Below are positions 1 through 13,541 of a DNA stretch of 64,000 bases, in pieces. How positions within the stretch are numbered: position 1 is the stretch's first letter; each line of letters opens with the position of its first letter. Origin of the DNA: Stropharia rugosoannulata (Eukaryota; Basidiomycota; Agaricomycetes; Agaricales; Strophariaceae). The stretch spans positions 3,696,914 through 3,760,913 of the forward strand of contig JANCIK010000005.1 in assembly GCA_028532985.1 (NCBI GenBank), given 5' to 3'. Below the pieces are notes generated by a model that was not told the DNA's origin, ran no database searches, and saw only the letters and a program-made list of their open reading frames with translations. Position numbers and translations under genes: made by a program.

Positions 1-562
1 GAAATTAAAAGACAGTTGAGGCTGCGTACAGTGGAGTGCCAAAGGCTATTCCGCTCCTCACGGCATCATTTGACAGTACTTTGGACAATTATAATGTGAT
101 ATTACAGGATGTTCATTTTTCTGTCTACACACAACGGTATATTTTTCCACAGCCGGGGAATATATGTAAATGTGTATACATTACATTAAAATTACTTCGC
201 AAACTTTTATTGTGATACTCGAAGCGCTATTGGACTTCATAACAATGGTCTTATACATGTAAACACGTCATAATATGCTGTACCACATACTTATCAGTAG
301 GAAACGATGATTGTTTATAGCGTACCCAATGTTAACTTGATAAATCAGGGCACTCGGTGCCGATGATTATCATTAAACATCTTGGATATGGAGTTCCTAC
401 TACAACAGATGCGCTGATCCTGCGTTGCTTCGATGTCAATGGAACAAGGGTTCTGCTTTCTAACTCCACAAGGCTGCACATTTGGGGTGTTTGAGGTAAC
501 GTATAGGAGGATGATTGAGTATTTAACGTCAAGATTCAGTTCAAGGGAACAAGTCAACAAAC
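1..562. other. Upstream region of the first 7-TM gene
   Basis: I see no convincing coding exon here. The last 200 bases or so resemble the region just upstream of the second 7-TM gene (about 17640-17917): both contain a 'gctgat(c)...gatgacaatggaac' type stretch. The duplication that produced the two genes therefore took the promoter along. Confidence 0.4.
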
Positions 563-1863
563 ATGTCTTCCCCGGCCCCAGCAGAGAGTCCAGTCATTGT
601 CAACGCCATGAAGGTGGTTATTAGCGGTGACCTCAACCCAACGTTACTGCTGCTATTTCTCACAGGTAAGTGCATTCATTAATTAGCATGTACAATCCAC
701 CTACGCAGGAAATACAGGAGCATATGTCATGGTTTATTTTTACACTACTTACTTATACGGTGCGAAGATATGCCGCTGACATACAGCCACCCTGCTAAGA
801 GTCTGATTTTATGTTTGACAGAAACCCAAAAAGAAAACAAGAATCGATATATTGTGGTTGCGCTATCTGCCTTGTGTTCAATCACAGTTGCTATGGCCGG
901 GCTACAATGGCAATCTGTGAACCTGGAGTTCGTGGAACACAGCGCTACTAGGCTGTCGATTGTGACATTCAGCATATTTGGTGATGCTGTCTTGGATCTG
1001 TCGATAACTACATTGGAGAATGCCGCCTATATTTTGGCAGACGGTCTGTTGGTACGTCCACAGTCTGTATACATTTTGTGTGAGTATCGTACTGACAGTA
1101 TTTCGCAGTTGTGGAGGTGTTACTGCATGCTTGGTAGATCCAAGGTGCTCATTTACTTCCCATTATTTATGTATGCGTGCGAAATAGGTAAGACCATCTG
1201 TATAAAGCTATTCCTACGTTTATGCTCATATTCGAACAGCCCTTTGCGTCGTTTCTTTGGCCCTTTACGGAGTGCAGCACTTCCACACGGCAGAGGCGCA
1301 GCGTGCTCTGGTTGTGCCTGTTTTAGCGGTCACCGGTACACTCAACGGCGTGACTGCTATTACGAGTACCTCTGCCACTTTGATTATCTGCCGCAAGATA
1401 TCCGCCTCTGTCAAGGAACTACTGCCAATGAAGAGACGGTACAAGCATATCATACGTATACTCATCGAGTCGTCGGCGTTGTATTCTTTATCGGGGATAT
1501 TTATTACTATTGCTAATATCCTAGGGTCTGTCCCATCCGCCCCGATGTCAAATATCTTGCGAGTCGCGCAAGGAATGACTGCGTATGTGACTATTTTGAA
1601 CATGGTAGCAACGGTATGTTAGCAACATTTTCTGCTGAGACCGTACTCTGACACAAAATTATGGGTCATAGGGCCTTGCTCCGACGTTAATGGTGGCACA
1701 GATATGTCTGTCATCTAGGGCAATGTCCACCGAAACTGAACAAACACGTCATATCTCTGCTCTTGAATTTGATCACCCGGATACCGTTGAGGATGCGTCT
1801 AGAGGGAGCCAGTCTTCTATGGTCTTAGATGTGAATTCAAAGGAGGAGAGGCAGCACGTATAA
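563..1863 (+). CDS. Multi-pass (7-TM type) membrane protein, copy 1
   Basis: Six exons can be joined with GT-AG introns: 563-665, 718-759, 822-1051, 1109-1187, 1240-1613 and 1672-1863. They give 339 residues with no frame problem. The protein is strongly hydrophobic with about seven membrane spans. It carries the LWRCYCMLGR block after span 3 and a positively charged loop (CRKISASVKE) before span 6, both seen in a large unnamed family of Agaricomycete integral membrane proteins; the tail is polar. Function is unknown; a receptor-like role is only a guess. Exon boundaries match those of the copy at 17918-19191, which supports the model and the ATG at 563. It converges on the reductase gene at 2026-3411. 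Confidence 0.85.
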
Positions 1864-2025
1864 GCTATATTTGAATTCAATGGACCGCGATGTACAAAGT
1901 TTATGTATGTGTCCAGTATTTCCCGGCGTAGCATACTGGCGATTCACAGCCTTGATAGTGGAGAATATCTGTTGCTGTAAATGAATGAGCCATGCTGTTC
2001 GCATCAAGCGTAGTTATTATAATAC

Positions 2026-3411
2026 TCACATGAACCCTATGTCGATCCAGTACTCCAACCATAAGTTCACATCCGCAATCGTAAGCTTCTCTGCCTTTTC
2101 CAACGAAGGCGAGTGTGCTACGCCTTTAATGGCTTCAACTTCAGGCATGCCAAATGCATCCACCATGTTTGGGTTTGTTTGCACAAGCAGGTCCGCGTTC
2201 CTGTAACTCTGCATCAAGCGCCCAGCAATCATTTTCCTGTTGTAAGCAGCCTTTTCTTCGATCCGTGCATACCAGTCCGTGAATGGAGTGACAGGAAAGC
2301 CGAGAACAGAGGATAGGTGATCTGCTATTGTACTGGTTTTGGATGCACGACATGCAGGATGGTTGGGGTTGAGATGGTTAAGTAGTCGACTACAGCTTGT
2401 GCGGCTATGTGCACGGGGAGCCATGATACGCGCTACAGCAGGTAAATCAGCACGCCAATTTAATGAATATGTCCGGGTGGTGAACGTACACCACTGCGCT
2501 TTGGAAGGCACGAAACGAACTTGGACGCGCTCTGAATGATTGCCGGGAACCACTCTCTGCTCTTCCACGCCCCGTTTGGGCCACCGCATAGCTGCCCTAT
2601 ACGGACTACGATGGTGGTCAAGCCTGCTTGGGCGCTCGCTGCGAGGACCATTTGTTCCCCGACCCATTTGGACTCTGTGTATCCCGTGCCGAGTGCCGTG
2701 CGTGCGGGGATTGAGGTCTCCGCAGGCCGCGTGGTGAAGCTTGATAGGTCCTGGAAGATGTATGTCGTGCTGAGGAATATTAGAGTCGGTGAGATATATA
2801 GCGGGGAGGAGAGGGCGAAGTCGATAAGGTTCCTGAGCCCTTTTATGTTGGGCTCGAAGGACGATAGGGGTGTGGTGAAGTTGGTAGGCCATGCTGGATA
2901 TGGGACGTAAATGAATGAGGGCATCTGGGATAGAGAAAGCTGACCGGAGTGTATGATGTGAGTAATGGACTGGTGCATCTGGTTATAATTAACATTTTGT
3001 TTGTTATTCCCGTAGTAGTGTGTCCGTTACCTGTTTATACTCGCACTCTTCCAATCCAAATAATTCCTGATGCAGGGATGCTTGGATTAAATGTACCTTC
3101 TTTGAAGATAGAAGCTCGGCTGGGATGCCCTTGTCCTGGAGAGATGATCGTTGGCGGTCAAATAGGGTTATGAGGTGGGAACTTGCGGGTCTGTTTAAGC
3201 AGTATATATTTTCGACGGTGTCGTCCATGGCTAGACTGCTGAGTATGAAAGTGCCCACGCCTCCCGTGGAACCGGTTAGAAGGACGCGTTTGTGGTCGTC
3301 TGCAGGTATGCTTTTGCCCCGGTGTTGTATGAGGTTTGCGGAGAATGTGTGGGCCATTGCCTCCATGGTAGTTGTGGAATTTGTGCTATGTGGTCCAGCT
3401 GACGTGTACAT
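2026..3411 (-). pseudogene. Stand-alone thioester reductase domain, copy 1 (frameshifted)
   Basis: On the minus strand the exons are 3411-3031, 2978-2945, 2893-2490 and 2432-2026, with the same intron positions as the copy at 32186. The product is a short-chain-dehydrogenase-like thioester reductase (NAD-binding-4 type, as at the C-terminus of NRPS-like enzymes). It shows the nucleotide-binding GSTGGVG near residue 45, the THIIHS-AWP segment and the YTESK catalytic Tyr/Lys. No adenylation or carrier domain is present, so it could only act on a carrier-bound acyl group supplied elsewhere. In the last exon the frame is lost near 2326-2335: HPKPV runs into a stop, while the homologous continuation (ADHLSSVL...) lies in another frame. 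Exon 4 is 407 nt, not a multiple of three as needed. A minus-strand TATATA lies near 3500. Confidence 0.8.
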
Positions 3412-5466
3412 AGATATACAAGGTACGGGTTTTTTACAGATGTTTGTGGAGGAGAAATGGAACGAGAAATCGGATGGGCATTCCCAGTTTAGGGAGAGCT
3501 ATATAAAGCTGCATGTGATGGAAAGACTGTATAAACAAATGTTGTGCCGTTTGGACAGCCCTTCCTTGCGAAAAATGCATGACTTGGACGACTGAAATCC
3601 GAAGCTTACAAGTGTTCGCTCGTTTGGAAGCACAGTTCTCCTCCGAGTCCACCCGTCGTTCATCCTCCTTCTGCTCATTCCCCGTTGCTTGCGTGCAGTG
3701 TGCCAGTGCCATATGCACCTTAGCCCGGGCCCCGCCCCCCGTCACTTCCCTCACAGTATGCATCCCGCCCATCACGTGCACGTCCGTTCGCGTATTGCGC
3801 TTCGCTGCTTACCGGTACCTTCCATCCTCTTTTCCTCAAACCTTCATGTTGGATGAAGACCGCTTCACTAGTCTGTGACCGGGAGGTACGTACCTTACAT
3901 GTCATTGTGCCCAATCAATGACGATCACCTTCTTTGCTGGGATGCAATTATACAGTCTCTAGGCTCACCCCGCTGGCCCGACATCTTGCTAGTAGTGTAC
4001 ATCGCCCTTGTTAGCACATACGTCTTACTCCTTGCTCCGCTAGTCGACATCTGTGTCATTTTTGCCTCTTCCATGTCCTCCGTCTCGTGCCTATCGCACA
4101 TGACACTGAGTAAGTTCTCGTGAAGATCACTTTGCCTATGGCCCTCAATGGGTGCCTTCAAGCCACCCAACTAATTCTTGTTCCCTATCCGCCGCCCCTC
4201 CATTACACGCATATGCATGTCATCACACGGCTCCGTCAACCCCGTGTCATTGGCACGTCATGTCCCTGTACCACATTTCTCACCTCCCCACCCCCTGCTA
4301 GTGAAGACACGACGTGGATCCATAAGATGCATGCTGCTGGAAGTCTGTCGCAGATTACCCTCGAAGTGTCGACACCGGAGCTCGCACTTGAATCCATGTC
4401 CGCGGTCACTCTCAACCGCGTTCGATGCGGACGTCATTTTTTCATCAGAAATGTTAGCGCGAACCAGTATAGCACAGCCTTAGCCACACTCACGTCCGAC
4501 AACACAACTTTGGTTCTGAATCAAACTGCGCTTCCACTTGCTATGGCAGGGCGCCACCAACCATAGAGCACGCATACCTCTGGTTCAGGCCCCGCTTCTC
4601 CTTGTATCGTCATAGAAAGAGTGAGCATACGTTATGTCCTCGCCCTTGCGCTCGTACCACCTACCCAGATGTACGGTTCACCCTGAAGACTCTCATTGTC
4701 TTGTTTACTTAAGGGCTTCTGCAAGTATCTCTCTCTCACCCTCTTACCCACTGTCTCTCGCTGATCGTCTCCCAGCGCCCTGGCTCGACTTGCTCGCCGT
4801 GGATAAGAGCTCCGATGCGGCGCAATCAGTTGGTCTTCAGACATCCGCCTAATATTTTTGATAAAGTGCCGCTCGCGGTGAACCGAGTCCCCCATGAGCA
4901 ACATTCAGGAGGTGGTAGCACCGGCTCGTTATAACTTATTTAAAATAGTACATCCGTGACTGCGCCAGGAATGCCTGATTGCGTCTGATCCCGGGATGGG
5001 GCAGAGGGAGCGCGTGTGGAAGCTCGGGACATCTACGGCACGCTGATGAATGTATCTGTCAGCTAATTCCCACTTGTCCTAGGCAGGTTATTCATCGTCT
5101 GACAACCGTCTGACGGTGTCTCCCTTGAAGTGATATACTAAACCAGGAACTATGGTCTGTGCGGTGGGCATAGCACGTATACGGAAATGACCATTTAAAT
5201 CTCCACTGTCTCCTCATCCATCACCAGCAAGTATAAATGAGTTCATGATGCATAGTGTTGTAGTTGTGTCCTAATATAGATCTTTTTATGTGCGACTTAC
5301 ATAGGAGGTTGTGGTACAGTGATCCTTCCTTTTGGGGTAATCTTATTGAAGTACAAAACATATAATAATGTAGTGTACGTCGGCCAGTGTTGAAAAGAAT
5401 GACAATTGAAAGACAAAAGCTGTGAGGCCCACACAGTCTATTTTTAGACGACTCCTTTTGTTTTCC
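3412..5466. other. Intergenic, no recognisable gene
   Basis: The left edge is the promoter of the minus-strand reductase. The middle (about 3650-4860) is pyrimidine-rich on the + strand and contains open frames up to 148 codons (4120-4566). I can match none of them to a family and see no splice pattern that would lengthen them. I do not call a gene here. Confidence 0.4.
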
Positions 5467-6687
5467 ATGCCTATAATAACTACCACCGTCTGCCAGGATC
5501 TCAACAACCGATCCCCCAATCCAACTACGAAACGACTGCTGATGACATCTCTTGCTACATTCTATCATCTTCCACAAGAACTTTGCGACCTGATCGCTGA
5601 CCACCTCATCGACGACATCAATAGTCTTCGAGCCTTCTGTCTGGTGTCCAGGTCGCTCTGCGAGGTTTCACAAAAGAAGATTTTGTCAAGTGTGAGATTA
5701 ATCACAAATCAGGATGCGGCTCGTTTTGTGAAAGTCTTGCAAAACAATCCTGCCATTGCTACCTACATCGCCAAGTTAACTGCGACTGAGCATCTTATGT
5801 GTCCCAATGGATGTTTTCTTGGACTCGATCTTCCCTTGCTACGTGTTCTCGTGGAGATTATGAACAACTTCACACATCAGACCTCATTCAAATTGGCGTT
5901 CGTTCAACACTGCAAAGGCCAAACGCGTCGATTTGCTACGCGGAATAAACATCGTCATAATAATGGATTTCCCCAGATGGTGGCCCTCTCGTTCGTCGAT
6001 GCACTCGAGGTAAACGGAATTGAAGATTTCCCCATTGGAATCATTGCTACAGCAACGCGGCTATCAAGAGTTTCTTTTCAGGACGTCTCCTTCTTCCCAT
6101 TGTGGAACGACATCACCTTGGAATGTCTCGATTTAATGGCCATGGGTGTCTGCCAGTTCGTGAGAACGCTACTTCTGGATAATGTTCAGTCATTTCCCGC
6201 AGAATTCATATCGAGCTGTGCAAATCTGACTGACCTGAAGATGTCTCGATGTGAACTGGTTTACAAAGTCATCATGCCCGAGCAAGGGCAAGAAGTTTAT
6301 TATCGTACGCCATGCTATTCGCGTCCTAAGATAGCGAAACTCCATCTAGGTCAGTGTCTGGACAAGGACATTCGCTTGCTCTTAAGCGACGTAGTAGATC
6401 TCAGAGAACTGCGTGAGCTTTGCGAAAACACATGTGGCTTCGGGGACATTCAGCATGTATTCAATGCATGCAGAAATAGTTTAGAGATCCTTGAAGTGTC
6501 AGCGGGTATGTGTTCCTGTATTCATTTTTGGTAAACGGACAAAGCTAACTTTCTTTGGACAGTGGGATCACAGTGCACATGGGGAAGAGAATACAAGCTT
6601 TCAATGTTCCGCAAGCTAAAAGGTGTGAACATTATAGGACACGAGATATTTCCGGCGCTTTGTATTGTGTCGAATGCGCCTGCCTAA
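5467..6687 (+). CDS. F-box protein
   Basis: Two exons, 5467-6505 and 6563-6687, joined by a 57-bp GT-AG intron, give up to 387 residues. An ATG at 5542 (MTSLATFYHLPQE) sits just before the F-box and is an equally good start. The F-box (LPQELCDLIADHL...LRAFCLVSRSL) is near the N-terminus. It is followed by a region with weak leucine-rich spacing, as in many Agaricomycete F-box proteins. By family knowledge it would bind Skp1 and recruit a target to an SCF ubiquitin ligase; the target is unknown. The second exon is short and the protein ends soon after its last leucine-rich segment, so the C-terminus may be shortened. A transposon end lies 78 bp after the stop. Confidence 0.8.
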
Positions 6688-6764
6688 AGCGTCCGTTAGT
6701 CAATATATGAGATACTTTTGGATGACCCTGGTTTATCGCCTGATAAAGTGGCTGTACTATGGTG

Positions 6765-6849
6765 TATGGTGAGTTATTTGCACATTTATTCCCACATCCC
6801 CCCCCTCTCACAACGACATGAAATTTTATGGTATTATGATTATAAGTAC
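6765..6849 (+). mobile_element. Truncated end of the TATGGTGAG transposon family
   Basis: About 85 bases match the inverted terminal sequence of the element at 30686-31261, starting TATGGTGAGTTATTTGCAC and running through the C-rich stretch and an AATTTTAT segment. The match then stops and no opposite end is found nearby. It is a solo terminus left by deletion. Confidence 0.8.
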
Positions 6850-9333
6850 GCGCCCTGAATCACTTACCACACTCACCTATCCACGTATGTGATCGGCCCT
6901 TCCCCCATCTACTGGGATTCATCCCACCATGCCGGCCACGGAACTTGAACTAAAGCATATAGCATATGTCGAAGGAATCTCCTTCAAATGACTTTACGAG
7001 CTGCGCTTATCTCCATCCCACTAAGCCTTAAGTTTGTCTTTCCCTCAATCTGGTTTCTCCTTCGATAAGTAGCATGTCGCGGAGGACCAAGTTCATCCAC
7101 GAGAAACTGGATTGGCGTGAGGGTCCTTCCCCTCATGGCCTCTATGCACTGTTATTAACATGTGCTGGCTTGGAGGATCCGTCCCTACTCACACCAGTGC
7201 ATGTGCTTATATCCTCATTCTGTGCAGCTGTTTTATGAAACGTCATCTTGTCTCATGCGGCGCTCGGCCATAAAATGCACGCTTGTGCCCGCTCACGACA
7301 CGTTAAAAAAATGTGGGCCCCGAAAAGAGTAATCAGAAAAAAGTTGTATTGGGGAGCAAGGGGCATTAATGCAAGGCCGGATTAGAGAGTTGAGAAAGGA
7401 CAGTGCACCTGCATTTTCATAAAACATGCAGTATGCAGTATGCGCGGCGCTGAGGAGGAAGCGGAACTCGCCCGTACACACTCCAACTAGCACATAGCTA
7501 GACTTATTCGGTGACCCAGTATAGCAACAGTATGCCTTATTCTCTTGTCCCGCTCGCTGCGGTGATTGTTTGCCTCACAACTTACCCATAAATCGACGTG
7601 TACCAAGTGGTAGGCAGTGCCCGTTTATTTGCAGACTTATACTTGTCCTTCGTCTTCCTTTTGAATTTATGTAATATAATTGATTTCCCCTGTCTGAGAA
7701 ACTTCTTTATTTGGGACACGTGGGACGGTGGGATAGAGTACAAAGACCACATGATGCCATATAGATGTTTCGATATGTAAGGAAAGATGCAAGCAAAACA
7801 TAGTTTGTGCAAGAAGTACAGAATGGAACACGCATCGTACTATGCACGGTTGACACGGAGCGCGCATCACAGATAGCGAGTAGACACCTTATCTGTCCCA
7901 TAAGTCCCTCCCATGGGATCAATATTGCTCAAATTTATACATTGAATATCTTGGAGTCATACAGAGACTGAATATGTGGCTCAAAGGAGTATTCATGTCC
8001 GTTTTGCATGAAGAATCAGGTAGCAAGTAGCCCCATGCGGGTTTTGCCGGATGGATTCCCACACTGTATTCCGAACTCGATCAAAAAGTTATAGTTCTTA
8101 TAACCATCTGAGGTGCTCTCTGATAACTGGAAGCTGGGGTAGATATCACAAATACCTATGTGTATAAGTATATAGGACTTAGAGGTATACTAAATGCCTG
8201 TTTCCTTAGTTCGAAAGCGGTATATTAAGTTCATGGCACACTATATACCAGACTCGATATATTCAGAATATCATTCATATTAAAATCAAGCTGTTGAAGC
8301 TGTACTGTATAAGAAAAAACTGTTGAAGTTAGGGGTTAATAGAGCAAGAACAGACGAGGGACATGAACTTTCGCAGTTGAAGGCAAACAATAAAGCATTA
8401 TCGAAGCATAAGATTGTTGAAGTCAACTTAGAGAAATGTTGAACAATGTATTGTACCGTCATTCTCCGTCAGACTGAGGTTACTCCAGTTCTCCGAGCTT
8501 AAACCAATCACAGAACTTGTTACACTTGTGTGTCTTCGAGAAGGATATTGATCATCGAGGTATTCGAGGTCCGTTGTCAACGCCGAGACCAAAACAATAA
8601 GCGGCAAGTGCCGCCGAGGTGTATTTGTCACGGCATCCGAAGCTTGACAGTCTCGGTTTCCACAGAAATATGGTTGTCATTCATTGAACAATCACCACCT
8701 TTGTGAATAGACACGCATGTCAGTATCTGCTGTCTCTAAAGATCTAAAGCTTTACATTTTTTGTCCTCGGCTCTGCCGGCTTCAATTGCGTATCTAGGAC
8801 TAAAACAAGGTGACAAGGAAAATACAAGGGCATTTGAGGCATAATGCCTTCATAGCAACGTTGAGTGAAATGTGTCAAACGGCATGTCACGGTATCCAAC
8901 ATCATTTAAAAATAGCGGTAAAAACATAGTACACTGGTACTACCACTTAATTTTTGTTCGACCTTGTATGGGGGGAGAGTGAGATAATATTATGGACAAT
9001 GTACGAATCTTTTAATATATATTTTATGTTCAGGTGTGGGACAAACTGTTATATATAGGTAGGTAATGGCAGGTCTTCGGTTACAGTCCTGAGATTAAAG
9101 AGTGTCGATCAATGCCTCAGTGAACAACTTACAATGGTGTTATTGTATTTAAAAATTTCTATGTCGTGTCTGTGAGAAGCGACACGACTTAAAGATTGCC
9201 GATGTCAAGCTGATGTGATCTGCCCACTCTGGGAATCAAACGTGAAGGGAACAAGGATACTTTACACGACCGAGTTTAATAAAAGGCGGAGAATCGCGTA
9301 CCATCCCCCAGTCTGTACGTGTTAACTTCACAA
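6850..9333. other. Long intergenic stretch, no recognisable gene
   Basis: Open frames are short and lack family resemblance; stops are frequent on both strands. AT-rich blocks alternate with ordinary sequence. Apart from the transposon end just before it I see no repeat or RNA gene. The last 100 bases should contain the promoter of the DUF2235 gene. Confidence 0.4.
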
Positions 9334-12300
9334 ATGCGTTCTTATTTCAAGAGCCCTCTCTGTATGTATGAAATATATCCTGCCCATTGAGTTACTTACA
9401 TGTACGTATAATGCATAACTAGTTAGCCGATGTTCGAAAGGGAAAGTCAGGCATGACTGTAACGAAAAGCCAGCTCCCATTGCATCTCCGCTCCCACCAA
9501 ATTTCAAGCCAGGAGTATGTCGTTGCAAAAGGACAGAAAATGGCCGAAATCTAGTCATTTGCATTGATGGGACCTCTAACCAATTTTGCGAAAAGGTAAG
9601 CCATCTTACCTTGAGCTTTGTAATGAGTCTAATAGGTATTAGAATACAAACGTCATTGAGCTCTACAGTATGCTTGAAAAGGGTCGCAAGCGAAAGCAGT
9701 TGACGTGGTACCACAGCGGAATAGGAACATACGCCAGGCCGTCGTTCAAGTCTCCAGCATTTTACCTACAGGTTCTCAGCCACTTGATAGATCTCGCAAT
9801 TGCTTGGTATGCTCTATATCGTGTGTCAGAGTAAGTTTGTACTTACTTCTTGTGCCAGGAACTTTGAACGTACGATAATGGCTGCATATGAATGGTTGTC
9901 GGAGAACTACGAGGAGGGAGATTGTATTTATCTCTTTGGTATGTAACTTCACTCGTACCTCTGTGCGTATTCTGACATATTTTAAGGCTTCTCTCGAGGA
10001 GCGTTTCAGGTCAGGGTCCTTGCCGCGATGATCGATAAAGTAAGGACGACCATTTTTATGTAAAATAGCATCTGACATAGTGAGATTAGGTTGGCCTTAT
10101 TCACAAGGGCAACGCAAAGCAAATTCCGTTGTAAGTATTATAATTTAAACCGCTCCCGCATCTGATTTCTGGCCGTCACTTAGTGCATATGAGTTGTACT
10201 GTGATCCGGAAAGCGATAAACCCTCGCGGTCCAAGACATCGACGGGATCTTCTGCCCCACTCCCTAAGAGATCTTTGCGAGAGCGGTTTCAAAAAATTCT
10301 ACGCCGTCATAACAAGACAGAGGTCAATCTTTCGAAAGAGGTCAGCATGGCGCAGCACTTCAAGAATACATTCTCGCAGCCTGATGTACGTGTACATTTT
10401 GTCGGAGTCTGGTACGTGCTGTCCAACAGTATTATGTGACCAACAGTGCTGATTGCGTACCTAAGGGACACCGTATCATCTATCGGAGTCGTGCGTGGCA
10501 AGAAAATGCTCCCACGGACAGTTGATGGGATGGAGCACGTATGTTACTTCCGTCATGCCCTCGCTCTTGACGAGCGACGAGTCAAATTCTTGCCGGAATA
10601 TGCTTATGGAGGATCGGCAATGCCAGCACCGGCACTTCAGAAAGATGGAAGTGCGACATCCGACCCTAGGTCAACGGCATCGAAGACTTCCATGCTACCT
10701 GGGTCGTCAGATGAGCGCCCGCAAACTCTCGAGGTCTGGTTTGCTGGGACGCACTCAGATATGTAAGTTGACATCATTGCGGCGCATACAAAAATTGACC
10801 CCAGCCTACAATGCATAGCGGCGGAGGAAACACGGCAAATCCAGACATGAACCGCAGCCGTCCTCCCTTGCGGTGGATGGTGTACGAAGCTCGAAGTCTT
10901 GGGTTGCGTACGAGGCTGTTTGAGCGTGAGCTTTTGCCAACGGAGAAGATAGAGCTCATTGAGTCCCTTTCTGGTGTCTGGAAACTTTTTGAAATAATTC
11001 CTTGGAGAAGGCTGACATTTACGACACGTAAAAACGGAAAAGAAGTAACTCACAAGTAAGGATATCCCGTCGCCTATCTCTGAATCATCTCTGACAATAC
11101 AAACAGGCCACATCTCGGGGCTGGTCGGAAAGTTCAGGACGGTCAAAGAATTCATATCTCGGTTTTAGATGGTCTTGGCGAATACCACCCCAAAGCACGT
11201 CCTCCACAAAACGCTGAAAAACTGTGGAGCTTATTAAAATCTGATATCACGCTTCAACGTATATGGCAGGAAGGTGACGCCGATACTTTTGTCAAGCCTC
11301 TTGTTGCAAGCTTTGTCAAGAAGAAAATCGACAGCGCATGGATTACTGTCTGCGGAATGGCTAAGTCTGGTGAGTGCTTAAAATTGGATAAATATTATCC
11401 AGTCTGACCGTCATTCTTCTAGGTGACGGCCTCCAAGCGGCTTATGAAGAAGTGATGCGTTTCATAACAGAAGAATCAGACTACTACAAAGCTGACGACG
11501 GCGACAAGCTACGTCTTCTGGAAAGCGCCATGTCACTCCTCTCTAATAAATCATTGCGACTTCGAGGCTCTAAAGAGCTTGAGAAAACCATGATTGAATT
11601 AGGAACAAGTCACAATCTAGGGTACCAAAAAGCGGCTTGGGACTTCCTTTCTCGCTTTGTACAATGTAAGACAAATATATCTAATTTTAACTTAACTAAC
11701 AGAATTGACTTCCAGATTCAAATGACACAGTTTTTCCCATCCAATTTATCTCTTATCTTATAGAGCAACTATGCGGGGAGAGAGGTGATATTTCGCGCGA
11801 TGTATTACACAAAATTTGTTCCGGAGATGGTCGGTGAAAAACCTGATTTGAGGTTAATTTCACTAACACATTATGATTTATGTGCTTCTAGAAAACGTAT
11901 TGCAAGCTACTTACGAAGAGGTTATGAAATTTCTAATGGCGGAAACAGTCCAGTATAAGGCCAATGACAGTGACAAGCTGCGCCTTCTCCAGTATGCCAA
12001 AACTCTCTTCAGTAACAAACCACTACGACTCCGGGATTCTCGAGAGCTTGGACAAACTATGATTAAAATATGCGCAAGTGATAATCCAATGTACCAAGCA
12101 GCCGCTTGGGCATTTCTGACCGAGTTCCTACAATGTGAGTAATACATATAAGCTATAACTCATTTTACTAAAAAAATCTCTAGATTCAAGCAACATGGTT
12201 GTACCAACCGAGTTTCTTTGTTACAATATAACGCGACTTTTTGAGGAGAAATGCAAAATTTCCTTTGATATATTGCAAAAGGTCATACCCGAAGATGGTA

Positions 12301-13541
12301 TGTGCTATTTTTTATTAGTGCTTTGTCGCGCTAAGTGCAGTTTTAGAATCCCCCTTTCGAGACCTTTGCAAATTTACCACCCATTACTTAATACACCAGG
12401 ATATTATCGAGCGCGAGGAACTTGAAATATTTGTGGAGATCCTGAAAGAGGGATCTGTTTCGCACAAGCGGCTCTGCGACGTGAAATCAATGGTTATAAA
12501 AGTTCTGAATTGTGCCAACAAACAATATCGAGATGCCGCATGGACCTTCCTTGATCAATGTATTGATTGTGAGTCGTTCTATGAACTCCTTTGAAAGCAT
12601 CCTGACAACGCCGAACGAAAGGTGAGCACCTGCAGTTGGAGGGACATACCGATGGTGTCTTGTCCGTGGCATACTCGGCCGATGGCGCACAATTAGTTTC
12701 TGGCTCGAATGATACTACTATCAGGATTTGGAACGCACTCACGGGGAAGCAACTTGGTCAACCACTAACCGCTTTCATTTACAAAGTCAACTGTGTGACG
12801 ATTTCACGAGATGGATCACGAATTGTCTCAGCGTCAGACAAGAATATCCACATCTGGAATGCTGCAAGTGGCAAGAAGGTCGGGGAGACATTGGATGGCC
12901 ATACAGACCTGGTCCGCTCCGTAGCGATCTCCCCAGATGACAAACACATTGTATCGTGCTCTGATGACCGGACACTGCGGATATGGGACATGCAGACTGG
13001 GGAACAGCTTGGGCAGCCGTTGAAAGCCCATACAGACTGGGTGGTTTCCGTGGTGTTCTCCCCGGACGGGCGATTTATTGTCTCGAGCTCTTGTGACACG
13101 ACAATTCGCATTTGGGATGCGAAAACGCGGCAGCAGATTTGTCCGCCACTGGATGGGCACCGGAAATGGGTCTGGGCCGTCGCATTTTCTCACGATGGAA
13201 CACAAATCGTTTCAGGATCGAGCGACAAGACAATACGAGTATGGGACTTTGCAACAAGAAAGCAGGTTGGAGAGCCGTTGGAGGGGCATACGCAGGCAAT
13301 CACCTCTGTAGCTTTCTCGCCGGATGGGAAGCATATAGTCTCTTCATCCTCGGACTGCAGCGTGCGCATTTGGGATACAGCAACGGGGATGCAGATTGGG
13401 GAGCCACTTAAAGGACATTCTGGATTCAAACCATGTTCTGTTGCCTTCTCGCCGGATGGAAAACAGGTCGTCTCAAGCTCTTTGGACAAGAAAATTTGGA
13501 TTTGGGATATCTCATTAAAATTAAGGGACGTTACGGACTGA
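9334..13541 (+). CDS. DUF2235 hydrolase - helical repeat - WD40 fusion protein
   Basis: The gene has many short introns and encodes about 1,140 residues. The start at 9334 is inferred: a 28-nt first exon spliced to 9423 opens the frame of the first conserved block. Residues about 55-350 form a DUF2235 alpha/beta hydrolase (family of T6SS Tle1-type phospholipases). The NLVICIDGTSN strand, the LFGFSRGAF nucleophile elbow with its serine, and the FAGTHSDIGGG Asp/His motif are all present. Residues about 520-835 carry a helical module of roughly 120 residues present twice in full (from 11436 and from about 11890) and once in part (12345-12570). Shared motifs include YEEVM, DKLRLL, LRLR and AAW.FL. 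The C-terminus (12620-13541) is seven WD40 repeats, one full propeller. No nucleotide-binding NACHT domain is present. A defence or self-recognition role is inference. Confidence 0.85.

Noticed and set aside
4120..4566. Open frame of 148 codons
   Set aside because: No family resemblance, no intron pattern, pyrimidine-rich composition; likely chance.
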